NCBI RefSeq assembly: GCF_003201675.2
Contig: NZ_CP029287.2
Location: forward strand, 806,001-870,000
Reading direction: 5' to 3'
DNA: 64,000 bases
Source: Metallosphaera hakonensis JCM 8857 = DSM 7519
Lineage (GTDB): Archaea > Thermoproteota > Thermoprotei_A > Sulfolobales > Sulfolobaceae
Below the pieces are notes generated by a model. It did no database searches. It saw only the letters and a program-made list of their open reading frames with translations, and was not told where the DNA came from. Of this stretch, positions 45,239-54,675 are shown one piece after another. Each line of letters begins with the position of its first letter. Position 1 is the first letter of the stretch. Made by a program: the position numbers and the translations under genes.

Positions 45239-46975
45239 ATGGTAATAGCCTGTACCAGAGATTGTTACGACATATGTGTTTTCGATGACCAATATAATCC
45301 CATAAAGGAAGAGCCAACGGCTGGTTTCACCTGTTCAAGGGGAAGGACTGACCTGAGAAGAAATGAGGTCAACAGGATCACTGGCGCCTACATAGACGGA
45401 AGGGAAGTTCCCCTCACTGAGGCCATAGCTCGGTTGGCGAAGAAGATCAGGGAAGTTGAACCTAAACAAATTTTGCACGTGGAATATGATGGAAACCAGG
45501 GTCTACTAACTTGGTATTACCCGGCGAGACTGTGGAACGTTCTTGGCGCAGTGAGCACTGACTACTCCATCTGTAGTTTAGAGGGTCATGAGGGAATAAA
45601 GGCGCACTACGGCAGTAGCATGGGTGCCCTACCAGAGGAGATGGAAAGTTTCAGGTCGGTAGCGTTCTGGGGTTCTGAGGCCGTCTTTAGTTTCATTCAC
45701 GGATGGAAAATGTTCAAGGACATGTATAAGATAGTTGTGGACGTTAGAATGAGCGAAACTGCTAAGCGGAGCGAAAGGGCCTACATTATAAAGCCCGGAA
45801 GCGATGCCCACTTGGCAATAGCCTTAATGAAGATATTCATCGAGGAAGGATATGCTAAGCCCGGCCTCGTTGATCTAGAGAAACTGAAACTCAAACTCGA
45901 CCTATTCGATATGAATCAACTCTTGAAAGATGTGGGGCTTTCAGAGGAGGAGGTCAAGGAGCTCGCTGACCTCTACGCGTATTACCAACCTCTCACGGTG
46001 ATCGGTTTCGCTCTGGGCAGATCCTGGAATGGGGGATTCTCTGCAGGCTTGGTGTCAATGTTACCCGCAGTCCTGGGTATTAAACACGGCTTCTTTTACT
46101 CCAATTCCTACGGTTGGGGGATAGATTTCGCCTACCTACGCGGAACCCATATGTTCAAACCTGAAACCATCGGCATGGGTGAAATTGGGGAGAACATTGA
46201 GAGGTTTAAGATCATTTTTGTCTGGAACTCAAATCCAGTTGTCACTCTTCCAGGAGGAAACGCTATTAAAGAGGCCGTGGAGGAAGGTAGGCTGACTCTC
46301 GTAACTCACGACCCCTTCTGGTCAGATACCGCAAAGCTATCCAACATAGTGTTCCCGGCCCCTACATTTTTGGAGAAGGAAGACGTGGTGTATAGTTATT
46401 GGCATCCATATTTGGTCTATAACAGGCCAGTGAGACCTGCCAAGGGAATAACAGAGGTCGAACTAATGAAGAGGGTGGCAAAAGAGCTTAACCTGGATCA
46501 TCCCTTAATCGATGAGGATCCATGGATAGCTGTGGACAGAGCGCTTAGTAAAACGGGGGTTACCGTGGAGGAGCTCAGATCTAAGGGAATGGTTAGGATA
46601 TCTCCGCTACGTGGTACAGGAAGGGCCGAAGTGGACCCTTTCCCTACTCCCCAGGACCTCGATTTACCAAGGGGAGAAGTTATCGTTTTCTCTGCTCATC
46701 CTAACTACACCAATTCCCAGTTCACTGAAATATACGGTAGAAAAGACGCAGTGATCTACTCCAGAAAATATGAGGGAGAGGGAGTTCTCGAGAGCAGAGG
46801 GGGAAGAATCAGAGTTAAGTTCGTTAAGGACGATCTTCCTGAAGGGGTCCTTTTTGCATATAAAAGCAACTTAGTCGCCGGAAATACTACACTCAACAGC
46901 GTTCTAAGACCTCCAAGGAACAGATTTGGAGGGCCTAGATTGAACGATGAAGTAAAGGTAATCCTCGACCCTTAG
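45239..46975 (+). CDS. Molybdopterin oxidoreductase, short form
   Basis: 578 residues, small for this superfamily (usually 650-900). N-terminal 4Fe-4S cluster from C5, C9, C13 and C32 (C-x3-C-x3-C-x18-C), the probable Mo ligand C112 in YSICSLEGHEG, then VAFWGSE, FVWNSNPVVTLPGG and THDPFWSDTAKLSNIVFPAP as in dinucleotide-binding domains, and a C-terminal barrel (FSAHPNYTNSQF). No signal peptide, so cytoplasmic. No partner Fe-S or membrane subunit is adjacent. Possibly a formate dehydrogenase-like or thiosulfate/polysulfide-type relative. Confidence 0.87.
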   Translation: MVIACTRDCYDICVFDDQYNPIKEEPTAGFTCSRGRTDLRRNEVNRITGAYIDGREVPLTEAIARLAKKIREVEPKQILHVEYDGNQGLLTWYYPARLWNVLGAVSTDYSICSLEGHEGIKAHYGSSMGALPEEMESFRSVAFWGSEAVFSFIHGWKMFKDMYKIVVDVRMSETAKRSERAYIIKPGSDAHLAIALMKIFIEEGYAKPGLVDLEKLKLKLDLFDMNQLLKDVGLSEEEVKELADLYAYYQPLTVIGFALGRSWNGGFSAGLVSMLPAVLGIKHGFFYSNSYGWGIDFAYLRGTHMFKPETIGMGEIGENIERFKIIFVWNSNPVVTLPGGNAIKEAVEEGRLTLVTHDPFWSDTAKLSNIVFPAPTFLEKEDVVYSYWHPYLVYNRPVRPAKGITEVELMKRVAKELNLDHPLIDEDPWIAVDRALSKTGVTVEELRSKGMVRISPLRGTGRAEVDPFPTPQDLDLPRGEVIVFSAHPNYTNSQFTEIYGRKDAVIYSRKYEGEGVLESRGGRIRVKFVKDDLPEGVLFAYKSNLVAGNTTLNSVLRPPRNRFGGPRLNDEVKVILDP

Positions 46976-47304
46976 AATAGCTAATGACTTGTGCCTTCTT
47001 ATATAGACCCGTGGGAAACATCTTCACCTGAAACGCTAAACCATATACCGGTGAGGAGAAAACCGCAAAATGTTACACCTGGTATGTTGGCAGTAATTTG
47101 CTTATCTTCACCGATTAAATTAGTCCATCTTAACAGATTTAGATCTTAGGAACAATGGGAGCTTGAATGAAGAACAGTAATTAACTTTTTAATTATTCTA
47201 AAGAGGTTAGGATCAAGATGATGACATCCCAACTATCCTGGAATGACTTAAACAATTCAAGGGGTGTTAGATACTAAGTCCTCTAAAGAGAGGTATCGAC
47301 GTTG
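46976..47304. other. Intergenic region with a short palindrome
   Basis: Nothing coding. CCTCT-AAAG-AGAGG at 47279-47292 lies 12 bases before the MFS start and could be a leader hairpin or an operator. Confidence 0.4.
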
Positions 47305-48543
47305 ATGAACAAATCCTTGAGATGGATGTGGTCCGCTCTGGTCTTCGGTATATCCAGCGGTCCTCTTTCTACTTTAGTCACGCTAAACATTATAGACTTG
47401 GGGGGAGGCCCCCTTATGGTTGCTTACGCCATAACGCTCTCAAACGTTGTTTTAATTCCTGCGTCTATGTTTTGGGGCTTCTTGGCAGATAGGTTTGAAA
47501 GGAAGAAGATCATCCTTTCTGGATTTGGCTTTGCTACCTTGTTTTTGGCTCTTGCCTCCTTGAGTAATAGCATACCCGAAATTGATCTGGAGTACGCAGG
47601 TTTTACTTTCTTCTCCACAGCTTACAGTACTCCCATGAATCTCTTGATCATGGAATCCACAGACAAAAAACGTTGGGCCTCGAGTTTCTCTTTCCTTTCT
47701 ATGCTTTCATCGATCGGAAACCTGATCGGTCTCCTCATATCCACTTTTCTGGTCTTGATAGTGAGGATCACAGAAATATATGGGCTTCTTGCCTTCTTCT
47801 CTGCGCTAGCCTTTATTTTTTCTCTCTTGTTTACACCTAAATCGATGATGCTGGAAAGAACCTCCCTACTACATAGTATAGAGTCCTTTGCAGTGAGATT
47901 TAAGATGCTTCCTTTGATGTTCCTCCATGTACCGAGGCCGAACTCCTTCAAGATGTTTAGGTTGAGCAGACTTACAACGAAACCCATAAATTACGTTCCT
48001 CTTCTCTACATCGCGATAACTATTTTCTATATTTCCAGTGGGCTTTTCAATACCCTTTACCCAGCCAGCCTTTACGATAAGGGCATAGATAAGAGTATAG
48101 TTTTAGGCATAATCACTGTGGGAATGCTGTTCCAGATACTTACCTTTCATTTCGTGGGTCACTACTTAGAGAACAGAGATGAGAGGGAGACATCATTTAG
48201 GTCCTTGGTACTGAGAGGGTCTGGATACATCGTCATGGGGATTTCTCTTATAACCCCTATAACTGCAATCATCCTGGGCTTTCTTTTCTATCCTTTGTCA
48301 GCAGGAATAGCCTACTCCATGTTTTACGCAGCCTCAAACACTCTCATCTTCAAGATTGTGGGAGGAAGGAGACAGGGTACTACCCTAGGTGTATATAGCA
48401 CGCTCGTGGGAATTGCGCTTTTCTCCGGGTCATTGGCATCGGGTTATATATCCAAGGCTATCGGTTATATGGGGGACTTCATAATTGCTGGAATTCTTTT
48501 GTATACCTCGGCTCTAATATTCAGATACCTTGAAGAGGGGTGA
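47305..48543 (+). CDS. MFS transporter
   Basis: About 412 residues, 12 membrane segments, N-terminal half loop [10 protein letters not shown] in the place of the D-x-x-GRK motif, and a long central loop (about residues 180-225). The ATG at 47305 follows a TTG in the same frame. Type and substrate not determined. Ends 28 bases before a decayed family B element. Confidence 0.82.
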   Translation: MNKSLRWMWSALVFGISSGPLSTLVTLNIIDLGGGPLMVAYAITLSNVVLIPASMFWGFLADRFERKKIILSGFGFATLFLALASLSNSIPEIDLEYAGFTFFSTAYSTPMNLLIMESTDKKRWASSFSFLSMLSSIGNLIGLLISTFLVLIVRITEIYGLLAFFSALAFIFSLLFTPKSMMLERTSLLHSIESFAVRFKMLPLMFLHVPRPNSFKMFRLSRLTTKPINYVPLLYIAITIFYISSGLFNTLYPASLYDKGIDKSIVLGIITVGMLFQILTFHFVGHYLENRDERETSFRSLVLRGSGYIVMGISLITPITAIILGFLFYPLSAGIAYSMFYAASNTLIFKIVGGRRQGTTLGVYSTLVGIALFSGSLASGYISKAIGYMGDFIIAGILLYTSALIFRYLEEG

Positions 48544-48570
48544 AGTTGATCAGGAGTAGATATCTGAGTG

Positions 48571-48732
48571 GAGCGATTTAGAGGCTAATTTTAAATTGTA
48601 ATTTAGGAATATGATTGATCCAATAAAGTAAAGTATAGAACGCAAACTCCTTCTTAGTTGGCTCCACAAACTGAGTTAACCCCGTTATAGTTCTTTAAAT
48701 AAACTGAAATTCTAAAATGACCTGAATCTCCC
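48571..48732 (-). mobile_element. Decayed miniature element, family B, copy 4 (162 bp)
   Basis: Ends GAGCGATTTAGAGGC (left) and GGGAGATTCAGGTC (read inward from the right); the interior TTTCAGTTTATTTAAAG corresponds to TTCAGTTTATTTATC of the other copies. Same length as copy 2. Confidence 0.55.
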
Positions 48733-48787
48733 GATAACCTTTAAAAATCTTGTGGAAAACCATTTAACTTCTCTCGTTTTATTGTTT

Positions 48788-49023
48788 ATGATTGTAAAGA
48801 TTGGCAAGAAGGGATGAGTTTACTTGCCGAAGGCGATTAGAGAAAAGAGTAAACCAAAGGAGTTCTACGTCCTGGAATTACCGTACGGAATAATGCTTGG
48901 TCCTGGGGTAAAAGATCTGATCAAGGTCCTGGAGGATGAGGGGAAAGGTTACCTAACCTTGACATTTAGGAGTTGAGGGGAGCAATAATGGAAGAGGCCG
49001 AGAAAGAAATCAGTTTACGCTGA
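48788..49023 (+). pseudogene. Decayed VapB-type (AbrB/SpoVT fold) antitoxin gene
   Basis: Reads MIVKIGKKG-stop-VYLPKAIREK and continues with PKEFYVLELPYGIMLGPGVK, the usual swapped-hairpin AbrB antitoxin. An in-frame TGA at 48815-48817 breaks it after nine residues. After DEGKG a frameshift is needed to reach the expected C-terminal helix (ELRGAIMEEAEKE), which is preceded by another stop. The partner toxin follows. No function can remain. Confidence 0.8.
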
Positions 49024-49180
49024 TACTGATTTGGGGCTACCGGGTACAGTTGTGCATTTTACCTAAAATGACGTTTCTTACACTTCTATACACGGAAGCC
49101 TCACTGATTTTTCCCTTGCGTTACTCAAGGATAGAGATTGATTGAAGAGAAAAACTTCATCATTCCTGAGAGAATATTAG
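49010..49180 (+). pseudogene. Decayed VapC-type PIN-domain toxin gene, split by a miniature element
   Basis: SVYADTD (49010-49030), the start of a PIN domain with its first two acidic residues, runs into the family A element at 49033. After the element and the second copy of ACTGATTT the same frame resumes: DFSLALLKDRD, then a TGA where Trp is usual, then LKRKTSSFLREY. Joined, it gives the normal N-terminus of a Sulfolobus VapC (YADTDFSLALLKDRD). The remainder of the toxin is lost; a family B element lies 35 bases further on. Confidence 0.8.
49033..49102 (-). mobile_element. Miniature element, family A, inserted in vapC relic (70 bp)
   Basis: Inverse copy of the element at 41077, one base shorter in the core. 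Flanked by the perfect 8 bp direct repeat ACTGATTT (49025-49032, 49103-49110). It shows that the insertion came into a coding sequence. Confidence 0.92.
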
Positions 49181-49214
49181 GTATAACATTACAAAAAGTC
49201 GAAAGCCTCGCCCT

Positions 49215-49377
49215 GGGCGATTCACGTCTCCTTTGCAAGTCCAGTTCATTTACAGAAGTAGAATGAATTTAATTGAACGTCCTCGTATGGACTGAGTGAG
49301 GATTCGCGCTTAACAATTTCCTTTACTTGGCCCATTTTTACCATAATTAGGATTCGCAATGGAAACCTGAATCGCTC
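49215..49377 (+). mobile_element. Miniature element, family B, copy 2 (163 bp)
   Basis: Ends GGGCGATTCACGTCTCCTTT (left) and GAGCGATTCAGGTTTCCATT read inward from the right, about 20 of 25 alike. The right end extends as TGCGAATCC and matches the end of the IS256-family element (GGGCGGCTCAGGAGTCCATT, TGCGAATTG) at about 21 of 28. Interior aligns with 8520-8677. Confidence 0.8.
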
Positions 49378-49570
49378 AACGATTTTAGAACCCAAGATAA
49401 GCTCGACGCATAGAATAATTTAAACTAATGGGAGGCTATGTCAATACCATAGATAAGGATGCGTTTTGATCCACCGTGAGAGGAAGGGACCACTTCGTCA
49501 AAACCGTACCCCATGAAAATCAGGTTCAAACCAAGTTAGGATGAAATGATGGGAGAAAACATATTACCTG
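49378..49570. other. Intergenic remainder, nothing identified
   Basis: About 190 bases after the miniature element with no recognisable remains of the toxin gene; includes the promoter region of the next gene. Confidence 0.4.
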
Positions 49571-50065
49571 ATGGAAGCTTTATACCCAATGCAAGTTCTT
49601 TTAGTCGCAGGAATAGTAGTTCTAGTTTTGGGTCTAGTACTGGTGTTTGGTCTCTATCCTTACATAGATTCTCAGGCAACTCAAGAGATTACCAATGGAC
49701 TGAACGCAAATATGACCTCCAAACTGTTGGACGTAAATTCCTCCATTTCAGTTCCTTATAATGCTAACGGGAAAGGAATATTCATATTCTATTATAACTC
49801 ATCATATCCTCTCGAAGTTCAGGGTGCCCCAGAAAACGATTCCTCTGTCTCCAGTGCAGGGACTTATTACGTTATTCCCAACGGTTCTGGAGAGATAACC
49901 TTGATCGATAATTGGAGTCATCCAGTCTCTGTGAAGTATTCCTCCACTTATTACTTTGTAAAGAACGGAGGTATACTAGGTGTCCTTATCCTTGCAGGGA
50001 TTCCTCTCATCATAATTGGGGCTTTCATGACCATCTTTGGGTTTATAAGGAGAAGACAACGGTGA
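49571..50065 (+). CDS. Two-helix membrane protein with extracytoplasmic domain (hypothetical)
   Basis: 164 residues: membrane segment at about 9-30, an extracytoplasmic beta-rich part (35-130) with several N-x-S/T sequons and YYVIPNGSGEITLIDNWSHP, a second membrane segment at about 134-155, and a short basic tail (RRRQR). Typical of small Sulfolobales surface or secretion-linked proteins of unknown role. Stands alone beside relic DNA. Confidence 0.72.
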   Translation: MEALYPMQVLLVAGIVVLVLGLVLVFGLYPYIDSQATQEITNGLNANMTSKLLDVNSSISVPYNANGKGIFIFYYNSSYPLEVQGAPENDSSVSSAGTYYVIPNGSGEITLIDNWSHPVSVKYSSTYYFVKNGGILGVLILAGIPLIIIGAFMTIFGFIRRRQR

Positions 50066-50186
50066 AGAGGTTACAAGAATTTTTGCCCATATTTGATTCA
50101 ACATGGTGATGCATATGCGACCGAACGGGACTCAGAGAAACCAATCTCATGTTAAGGAACTAAATTAGAGCAAAAATCTAAGAACG

Positions 50187-50870
50187 TTAGCTCAATAGGA
50201 TCTTAGGCAGCGTCTCTTTGGCCTTTTCGAGGTGCTTTCTTATTGCCTTTCTGGCTTGACCTGAGAATGGGCCCTTGTACCACTCCGTAATATCCAGGTT
50301 TAACTCGTTCCCAGTCTTATTGGAAACGAATCTCCAACCGAAGCTGATCCTCATCATGGGCAACTTTTGATAGGCCGTATAATACACTATATCTCCTTTT
50401 GGAAGGACGTTCTGTGTTACAAAAAGGGGAGTTTCCCAAGTTATGAACCATTTCATATGAAGAATATAGCTCCCTGGTGCCACCCTATCCACAGCTTTAA
50501 CTTGCGGAACAAATGACATGAGGATTGTAGGATCGTTTAATCTTTCCCTCAGTACAGTAGATCCCAGTACTAGTCTCTCTGTGTCGCTAACTCCCTCAAT
50601 CTCGTCAATTTTAGTAGACCGTTGATCCTTATATATTACAAATCTTACGAATTCTCCTTCCTTCAATACTTCGTACTTAAGCCCTAGGGACTTGCAAAGG
50701 GATGGGAGAGTAACATCTATTGCGGGCTCATGATCAGTTAAAACAACAAGCTTTCCTGATGGTATCTTCTGAAGCTCCTTGGCTGCCTTCATTTCTGGGA
50801 TAGGACATTCCTCTCCTCTTACGTCCAATACGAACTCCTGCTTATCCACGGAGGACACGAAAATCACCAT
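50187..50870 (-). CDS. TusA-SRPBCC fusion protein
   Basis: 227 residues. Residues 10-80 form a TusA-type sulfur carrier with the CPxP motif (C22 in [17 protein letters not shown]) and the family's closing part ([20 protein letters not shown]). Residues about 90-227 look like an SRPBCC/START-like barrel ([20 protein letters not shown] to a long C-terminal helix, [20 protein letters not shown]), similar in size to DUF3211-type proteins of Sulfolobales. TusA passes persulfide sulfur to partners; the second domain could bind a hydrophobic ligand or an acceptor. Single gene. Confidence 0.82.
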   Translation of the reverse strand: MVIFVSSVDKQEFVLDVRGEECPIPEMKAAKELQKIPSGKLVVLTDHEPAIDVTLPSLCKSLGLKYEVLKEGEFVRFVIYKDQRSTKIDEIEGVSDTERLVLGSTVLRERLNDPTILMSFVPQVKAVDRVAPGSYILHMKWFITWETPLFVTQNVLPKGDIVYYTAYQKLPMMRISFGWRFVSNKTGNELNLDITEWYKGPFSGQARKAIRKHLEKAKETLPKILLS

Positions 50871-51774
50871 TTAATTTTCTATATGATAATTGAAGATCTT
50901 CTAGTTATTAAACTTATGTATTCTTAAAAACTTATACAGGTAAATAGGTAATATATCTTGTTAATTATTTTTAGTATGAGATACAAAATCTATCTATTCA
51001 TATTTATGAACTTTCAATACTAGCTCTCATTAAAGTCATGAAGGAAACGAATTGCTGAGTATAAAAGCCTCTAAATGTGAATTGCGTAGGGACTCTCATA
51101 TATTAATGAGACAACCTCACTTAGAGTGTCAGGATTATAGCATAGCAATGGAGGATATGGGCCTTCTTGAACCTTAAACAAAGTTGTGGATAGAAGGTTA
51201 AAACCCTAGATTGCGCTTTCTCCTTAAATCTTAGAGGAGTTTCTACGTTACTTTAAGAGTAGTGGTAAAGTAGAAGAGTTAAAGGTAAGTCAGAAAAGAA
51301 GTTACAGGATGAATCTCAGTAGCTTCTCTTCAACTGGTTAGAAATACAACTCTTTACCAAGATTGGTAAGATGGCAAATGGTTCCAATTTAATATGTCTT
51401 TTGGAATTGTGAAGAATGAAATGAGTGTGATCTTGGGGAGATCTCCCTTACTGAGGCTTCCATGTATAGATGTGTAAGAAACGTCATTTCCAGGTAAAAC
51501 ACACAACTATACCCGGTAGCCCCTTACTTCCCCTTAGCTCAAATGCAAAGATAAATTCTTTAATATCAAAATTTACGAAAACATTAAGGACAAGTTATAC
51601 TTCCTGAGACTTTAAAGGTCAACGTAACTTTCTCTGATGCACCGAGTGGCTTTGGACGTTGCATTGCATTTTATACTATTACTAAGTATATTACAGAACT
51701 TTGTTACGATTTTCACAGGAATAAGGAGGATTGATAATCTTGAGAGGGTTAAAAGTTGGTAACACTATCAAAAA
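50871..51774. other. Long non-coding region with a miniature element
   Basis: About 900 bases with no convincing gene. It holds a family A element (51453-51523) and a 36-codon open piece near 51230-51345 (contains EFLRYFKSSGKVEELKVSQK) that could be a recombinase remnant but is too short to judge. Confidence 0.5.
51453..51523 (+). mobile_element. Miniature element, family A, intact copy (71 bp)
   Basis: Differs from the copy at 41077 at only a handful of positions. Flanks: TTACT on both sides, extended to CCCTTACT (8 bp) if the last three C of the element are counted as target. Confidence 0.85.
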
Positions 51775-51786
51775 CTTATTTTTATT
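51775..51786 (+). promoter_or_regulatory. TATA box for MFS gene
   Basis: CTTATTTTTATT centred about 26 bases before the ATG at 51806. Confidence 0.5.
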
Positions 51787-51805
51787 CTTTCTTTTCTTGA
51801 AATAA

Positions 51806-53056
51806 ATGTTTTTGATACAAAGATTTAAGAAAGATTTGGTATCACTGATACCTATTATGGAGTCCAAATACTTTAGGGTATTAACTTTCACTTCGTTAGC
51901 TCATTTTGCAAATGATGGGGTATTCCTCATTTTCCCTCTGCTAATAGTATACTACACGACCGAGGAGAAAATCAGTGTAGTTTTTCTTGGGGGTTTGGCC
52001 ATCGTTTATACACTATTGTCTGGCCTCCTCTCACCGTTGATTGGAGACTTCGCAGACAAGAGGGATAAGGATCCAGAGTTCATAGCCCTTGGAATTCTCG
52101 TTGAGGCTATGGCCATAGGGTTTTTTACCCTCTCCTTCCTCGTAAGATTTCTTGCAATTCCTTTCATAACTTTGGGTGCTCTACTATTGGGAGCTGGACA
52201 AGCGTTTTATCATCCTCTAGGGGGAGCTATGTTATCCAGAACTTTCGGGAAGACCTCGGGGAGAGCCTTAGGAATAAATGGATCCATGGGAAGTTTAGGA
52301 AGAGCGCTAATACCGTCAATTATCTCTTTCATGATTATTGGGTTAGGGGAGATTCTTGGGCTTGGCATATTTACTCTTTACATGGCGATTGTGGCTTTCA
52401 TAATCTACGTTGGTCTCATGAATATAAGGAGAGGAAGTTCTTCCTTAGTTAGGAAGTCAAGCGAGAAGTTAGACAGAAGCTTTTACAAGTTCTTGATCAT
52501 CCTTGGAGCTTTAGTTTTCCTTAGAAGCATGTTCATCACAGGAACAACTACTTTCTTGGGGGAGTTCATATACCAAGTTTACCTTTCCAAGGCTTTCACG
52601 GGCCTGTTTCTGACAATTGGATTTTTGGGCTCGGTCGTGGGACAACCATTCTTCGGTTGGCTAACGGAGAGAATTGGAGGGAGAACAACCTTCATAGTAA
52701 GTAGTGTATTGAGCATTGTTTTCTTTGGTCTCTTCTTGGTGTTTCCAAGGGACCTATACTTATCATTGATCTCATACGTCTTGTTCACCTTTGCCGCTTT
52801 CACTGCTTTTCCTATTCTTCTAGGATATATTGGACAAACCTTCCCCAAGAACTTCTTCACAGTGGCTAACTCTTACGTATGGGGTGTAGGGAACACAATA
52901 GGGGGTGCTGCAGGTACAGCCTTGGTAACAGGTCTGCTAGACGTCCATTACACAATACTCTTCTCCTTCTATGTACTGTTCACAATTGCTATTATATCAA
53001 CAGTCTTAAGTCCGCTAATTCCCAAAGCTTCATCTCTGGGTAAAAAGTCCGAATAG
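51806..53056 (+). CDS. MFS transporter, fosmidomycin-resistance-like
   Basis: 416 residues, 12 membrane segments. N-terminal [20 protein letters not shown] and [17 protein letters not shown], later [12 protein letters not shown], fit the group of small-molecule exporters around fosmidomycin resistance protein (H-F-x-N-D motif). Start at 51806 by the TATA box; an ATG at 51857 (MESKYFRV) would fit the core of the family better and would put the palindrome at 51838-51852 into the leader, five bases before it. Confidence 0.82.
   Translation: MFLIQRFKKDLVSLIPIMESKYFRVLTFTSLAHFANDGVFLIFPLLIVYYTTEEKISVVFLGGLAIVYTLLSGLLSPLIGDFADKRDKDPEFIALGILVEAMAIGFFTLSFLVRFLAIPFITLGALLLGAGQAFYHPLGGAMLSRTFGKTSGRALGINGSMGSLGRALIPSIISFMIIGLGEILGLGIFTLYMAIVAFIIYVGLMNIRRGSSSLVRKSSEKLDRSFYKFLIILGALVFLRSMFITGTTTFLGEFIYQVYLSKAFTGLFLTIGFLGSVVGQPFFGWLTERIGGRTTFIVSSVLSIVFFGLFLVFPRDLYLSLISYVLFTFAAFTAFPILLGYIGQTFPKNFFTVANSYVWGVGNTIGGAAGTALVTGLLDVHYTILFSFYVLFTIAIISTVLSPLIPKASSLGKKSE
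51838..51852. promoter_or_regulatory. Candidate operator GGTATCACTGATACC
   Basis: Perfect 7+1+7 palindrome at the very start of the MFS gene; differs by one base from the palindrome at 40887-40901 in front of the DUF3834-like gene. Confidence 0.5.
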
Positions 53057-53241
53057 GAAGAAAATTGTTACCGATGGCCTTATTGTACCCATCTTATTAT
53101 CATCTAACCTTGTTATCATCAAGAAATTTCCAAGAAATTTTAATATTAAACTAGATTGCATAAAAATCAAATCTAGATCATATAGAAGAAACAAAGTTTT
53201 AATAATGAAAATATTCAAGTATTCCAAAATATTACAATAGA

Positions 53242-54375
53242 CTAACCCCTTATTTGTTCAAGAGGTCTTCCCGTAGTTTTAGCTCCCCACTTAGCCACCA
53301 TTAGGCCCGAAAGAGCCGTTACCCCGGCAAGCATAAGGAATGAATCAATGGGACTCCTAACGTAAGCTGATGAGAAAATTATGGGACCAATCGCACCTCC
53401 CAAGTGACCTATTCCATCTGCTATTCCGTAACCTAATGTCCTTATTCTAGTGCCGAAGATCTCAGAGGTATACGTGTACATGACGGGGAACTTGAAGCCT
53501 TGAAGGAACATCTCCATGAAACCTAAGAATAGGAACATAATTCCTCCTGTAAAGAACCAAGGCACTAGAACTAGACCGGCCAATACGTTTACCAGGGACA
53601 CGCTGTATTTACGCTCTAACTTATCATTAAGGAGTGTTGCAATAACTACCCCGAGTGGATCGCCATAAAGAATATAAGTGAAGTACAGGGATGTGTTCTG
53701 GAATCCGTGGGATCCGAGGAACTGAAACACGGGATCCGAGAAAAGCGCGTAACCTGTGAAGTAACTAAGGAACCATACAAGAGTCATTACCACAATTCCC
53801 CAGTCCCAAGTCATTCTACCTCTCTTTATCCTCCACATAGAAGATTCAGGTAACTTCAATCTGCTAATGAAGGCTATTACTGAGACCAATAATCCGGCTA
53901 AGAACAGGAAACGCCACTGACCGTTGATAAGAACAGCTATGGGACCGACCACCAGCGTGGTTAGGAAACCAGAGGCAGTGACTAATCCAACCGATCTCCC
54001 CCGCTTATCCGGGGACACAGTCTCAGCTATGTAGGCAGGAACCACGCTAAGTTCTCCCTCGATTCCCAATCCTATGAGGAGCTCAGCTGGGATAATCCAA
54101 GAGAAAGATTTAGCGACCAACCCCAGCAATGAGCCGAGAGAAACTAAACTCATTGACAGAAGTAAACCAAATTTCCTGCCCCGTAACGAAGACAAGAAAC
54201 CGTTAATCGCACCACCCATCGCATAACCGATCATTTCAGCCGAAAGTGGTAAGCTGGCTAGAACAGGTGAAGCGTGAAATTGAGTACTAGCGTAGTTAAT
54301 GATGTAGGGTACGTTGAATATGTCCCAGAAAGTTAAGGACATACCCAATGATAAAACCACTAGTTTCCAGTTCAT
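53242..54375 (-). CDS. MFS transporter, sugar-porter/SV2-like
   Basis: 377 residues, about 11-12 membrane segments. SAEMIGYAMGGAINGFLSSLRGRKFG corresponds to loop 2-3, and GLGIEGELSVVPAYIAETVSPDKRGR to the family's PAYIAE signature with the arginine loop. PLEQIRG at the C-terminus recalls the ETKGR-LE end of this group. Transport of a sugar or organic acid is likely; substrate unknown. Monocistronic. Confidence 0.85.
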   Translation of the reverse strand: MNWKLVVLSLGMSLTFWDIFNVPYIINYASTQFHASPVLASLPLSAEMIGYAMGGAINGFLSSLRGRKFGLLLSMSLVSLGSLLGLVAKSFSWIIPAELLIGLGIEGELSVVPAYIAETVSPDKRGRSVGLVTASGFLTTLVVGPIAVLINGQWRFLFLAGLLVSVIAFISRLKLPESSMWRIKRGRMTWDWGIVVMTLVWFLSYFTGYALFSDPVFQFLGSHGFQNTSLYFTYILYGDPLGVVIATLLNDKLERKYSVSLVNVLAGLVLVPWFFTGGIMFLFLGFMEMFLQGFKFPVMYTYTSEIFGTRIRTLGYGIADGIGHLGGAIGPIIFSSAYVRSPIDSFLMLAGVTALSGLMVAKWGAKTTGRPLEQIRG

Positions 54376-54675
54376 ACAGGGAACTGAAGTTTAAATAATA
54401 TAAGCTTTACTAGTTATCTTTAATTGACATAGGATATGAAGAGAGAGTAAAGGCTGTTTTCAGGGAACTTCTATATCAATTCACGGCTGGATCCCTCGTG
54501 GCCTAAATTAGATCGAAGGACTAGACACCAGCGGTTCAAATGGACTTACCCTTATCTCCAGTCCTAAACCAATAACTTACTAGAAACGCCAATAATAGAA
54601 AAACAATGATAGCATCTTGGCAGTAATAAGGGGAAAATAAGGAGGACAAGGTAAGGAGTCGGGCCAATTGCCTCC
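54376..54675. other. Intergenic region, nothing identified
   Basis: 300 bases. A GGTTCAAAT string near 54535 resembles a tRNA T-loop, but no cloverleaf can be folded around it. Confidence 0.5.

Noticed and set aside
51230-51345. Open piece resembling the N-terminus of a tyrosine recombinase
   Set aside because: Too short, no catalytic residues, no attachment-site duplication nearby.
54520-54560. GGTTCAAAT string like a tRNA T-loop
   Set aside because: No acceptor, D or anticodon stem can be paired around it.
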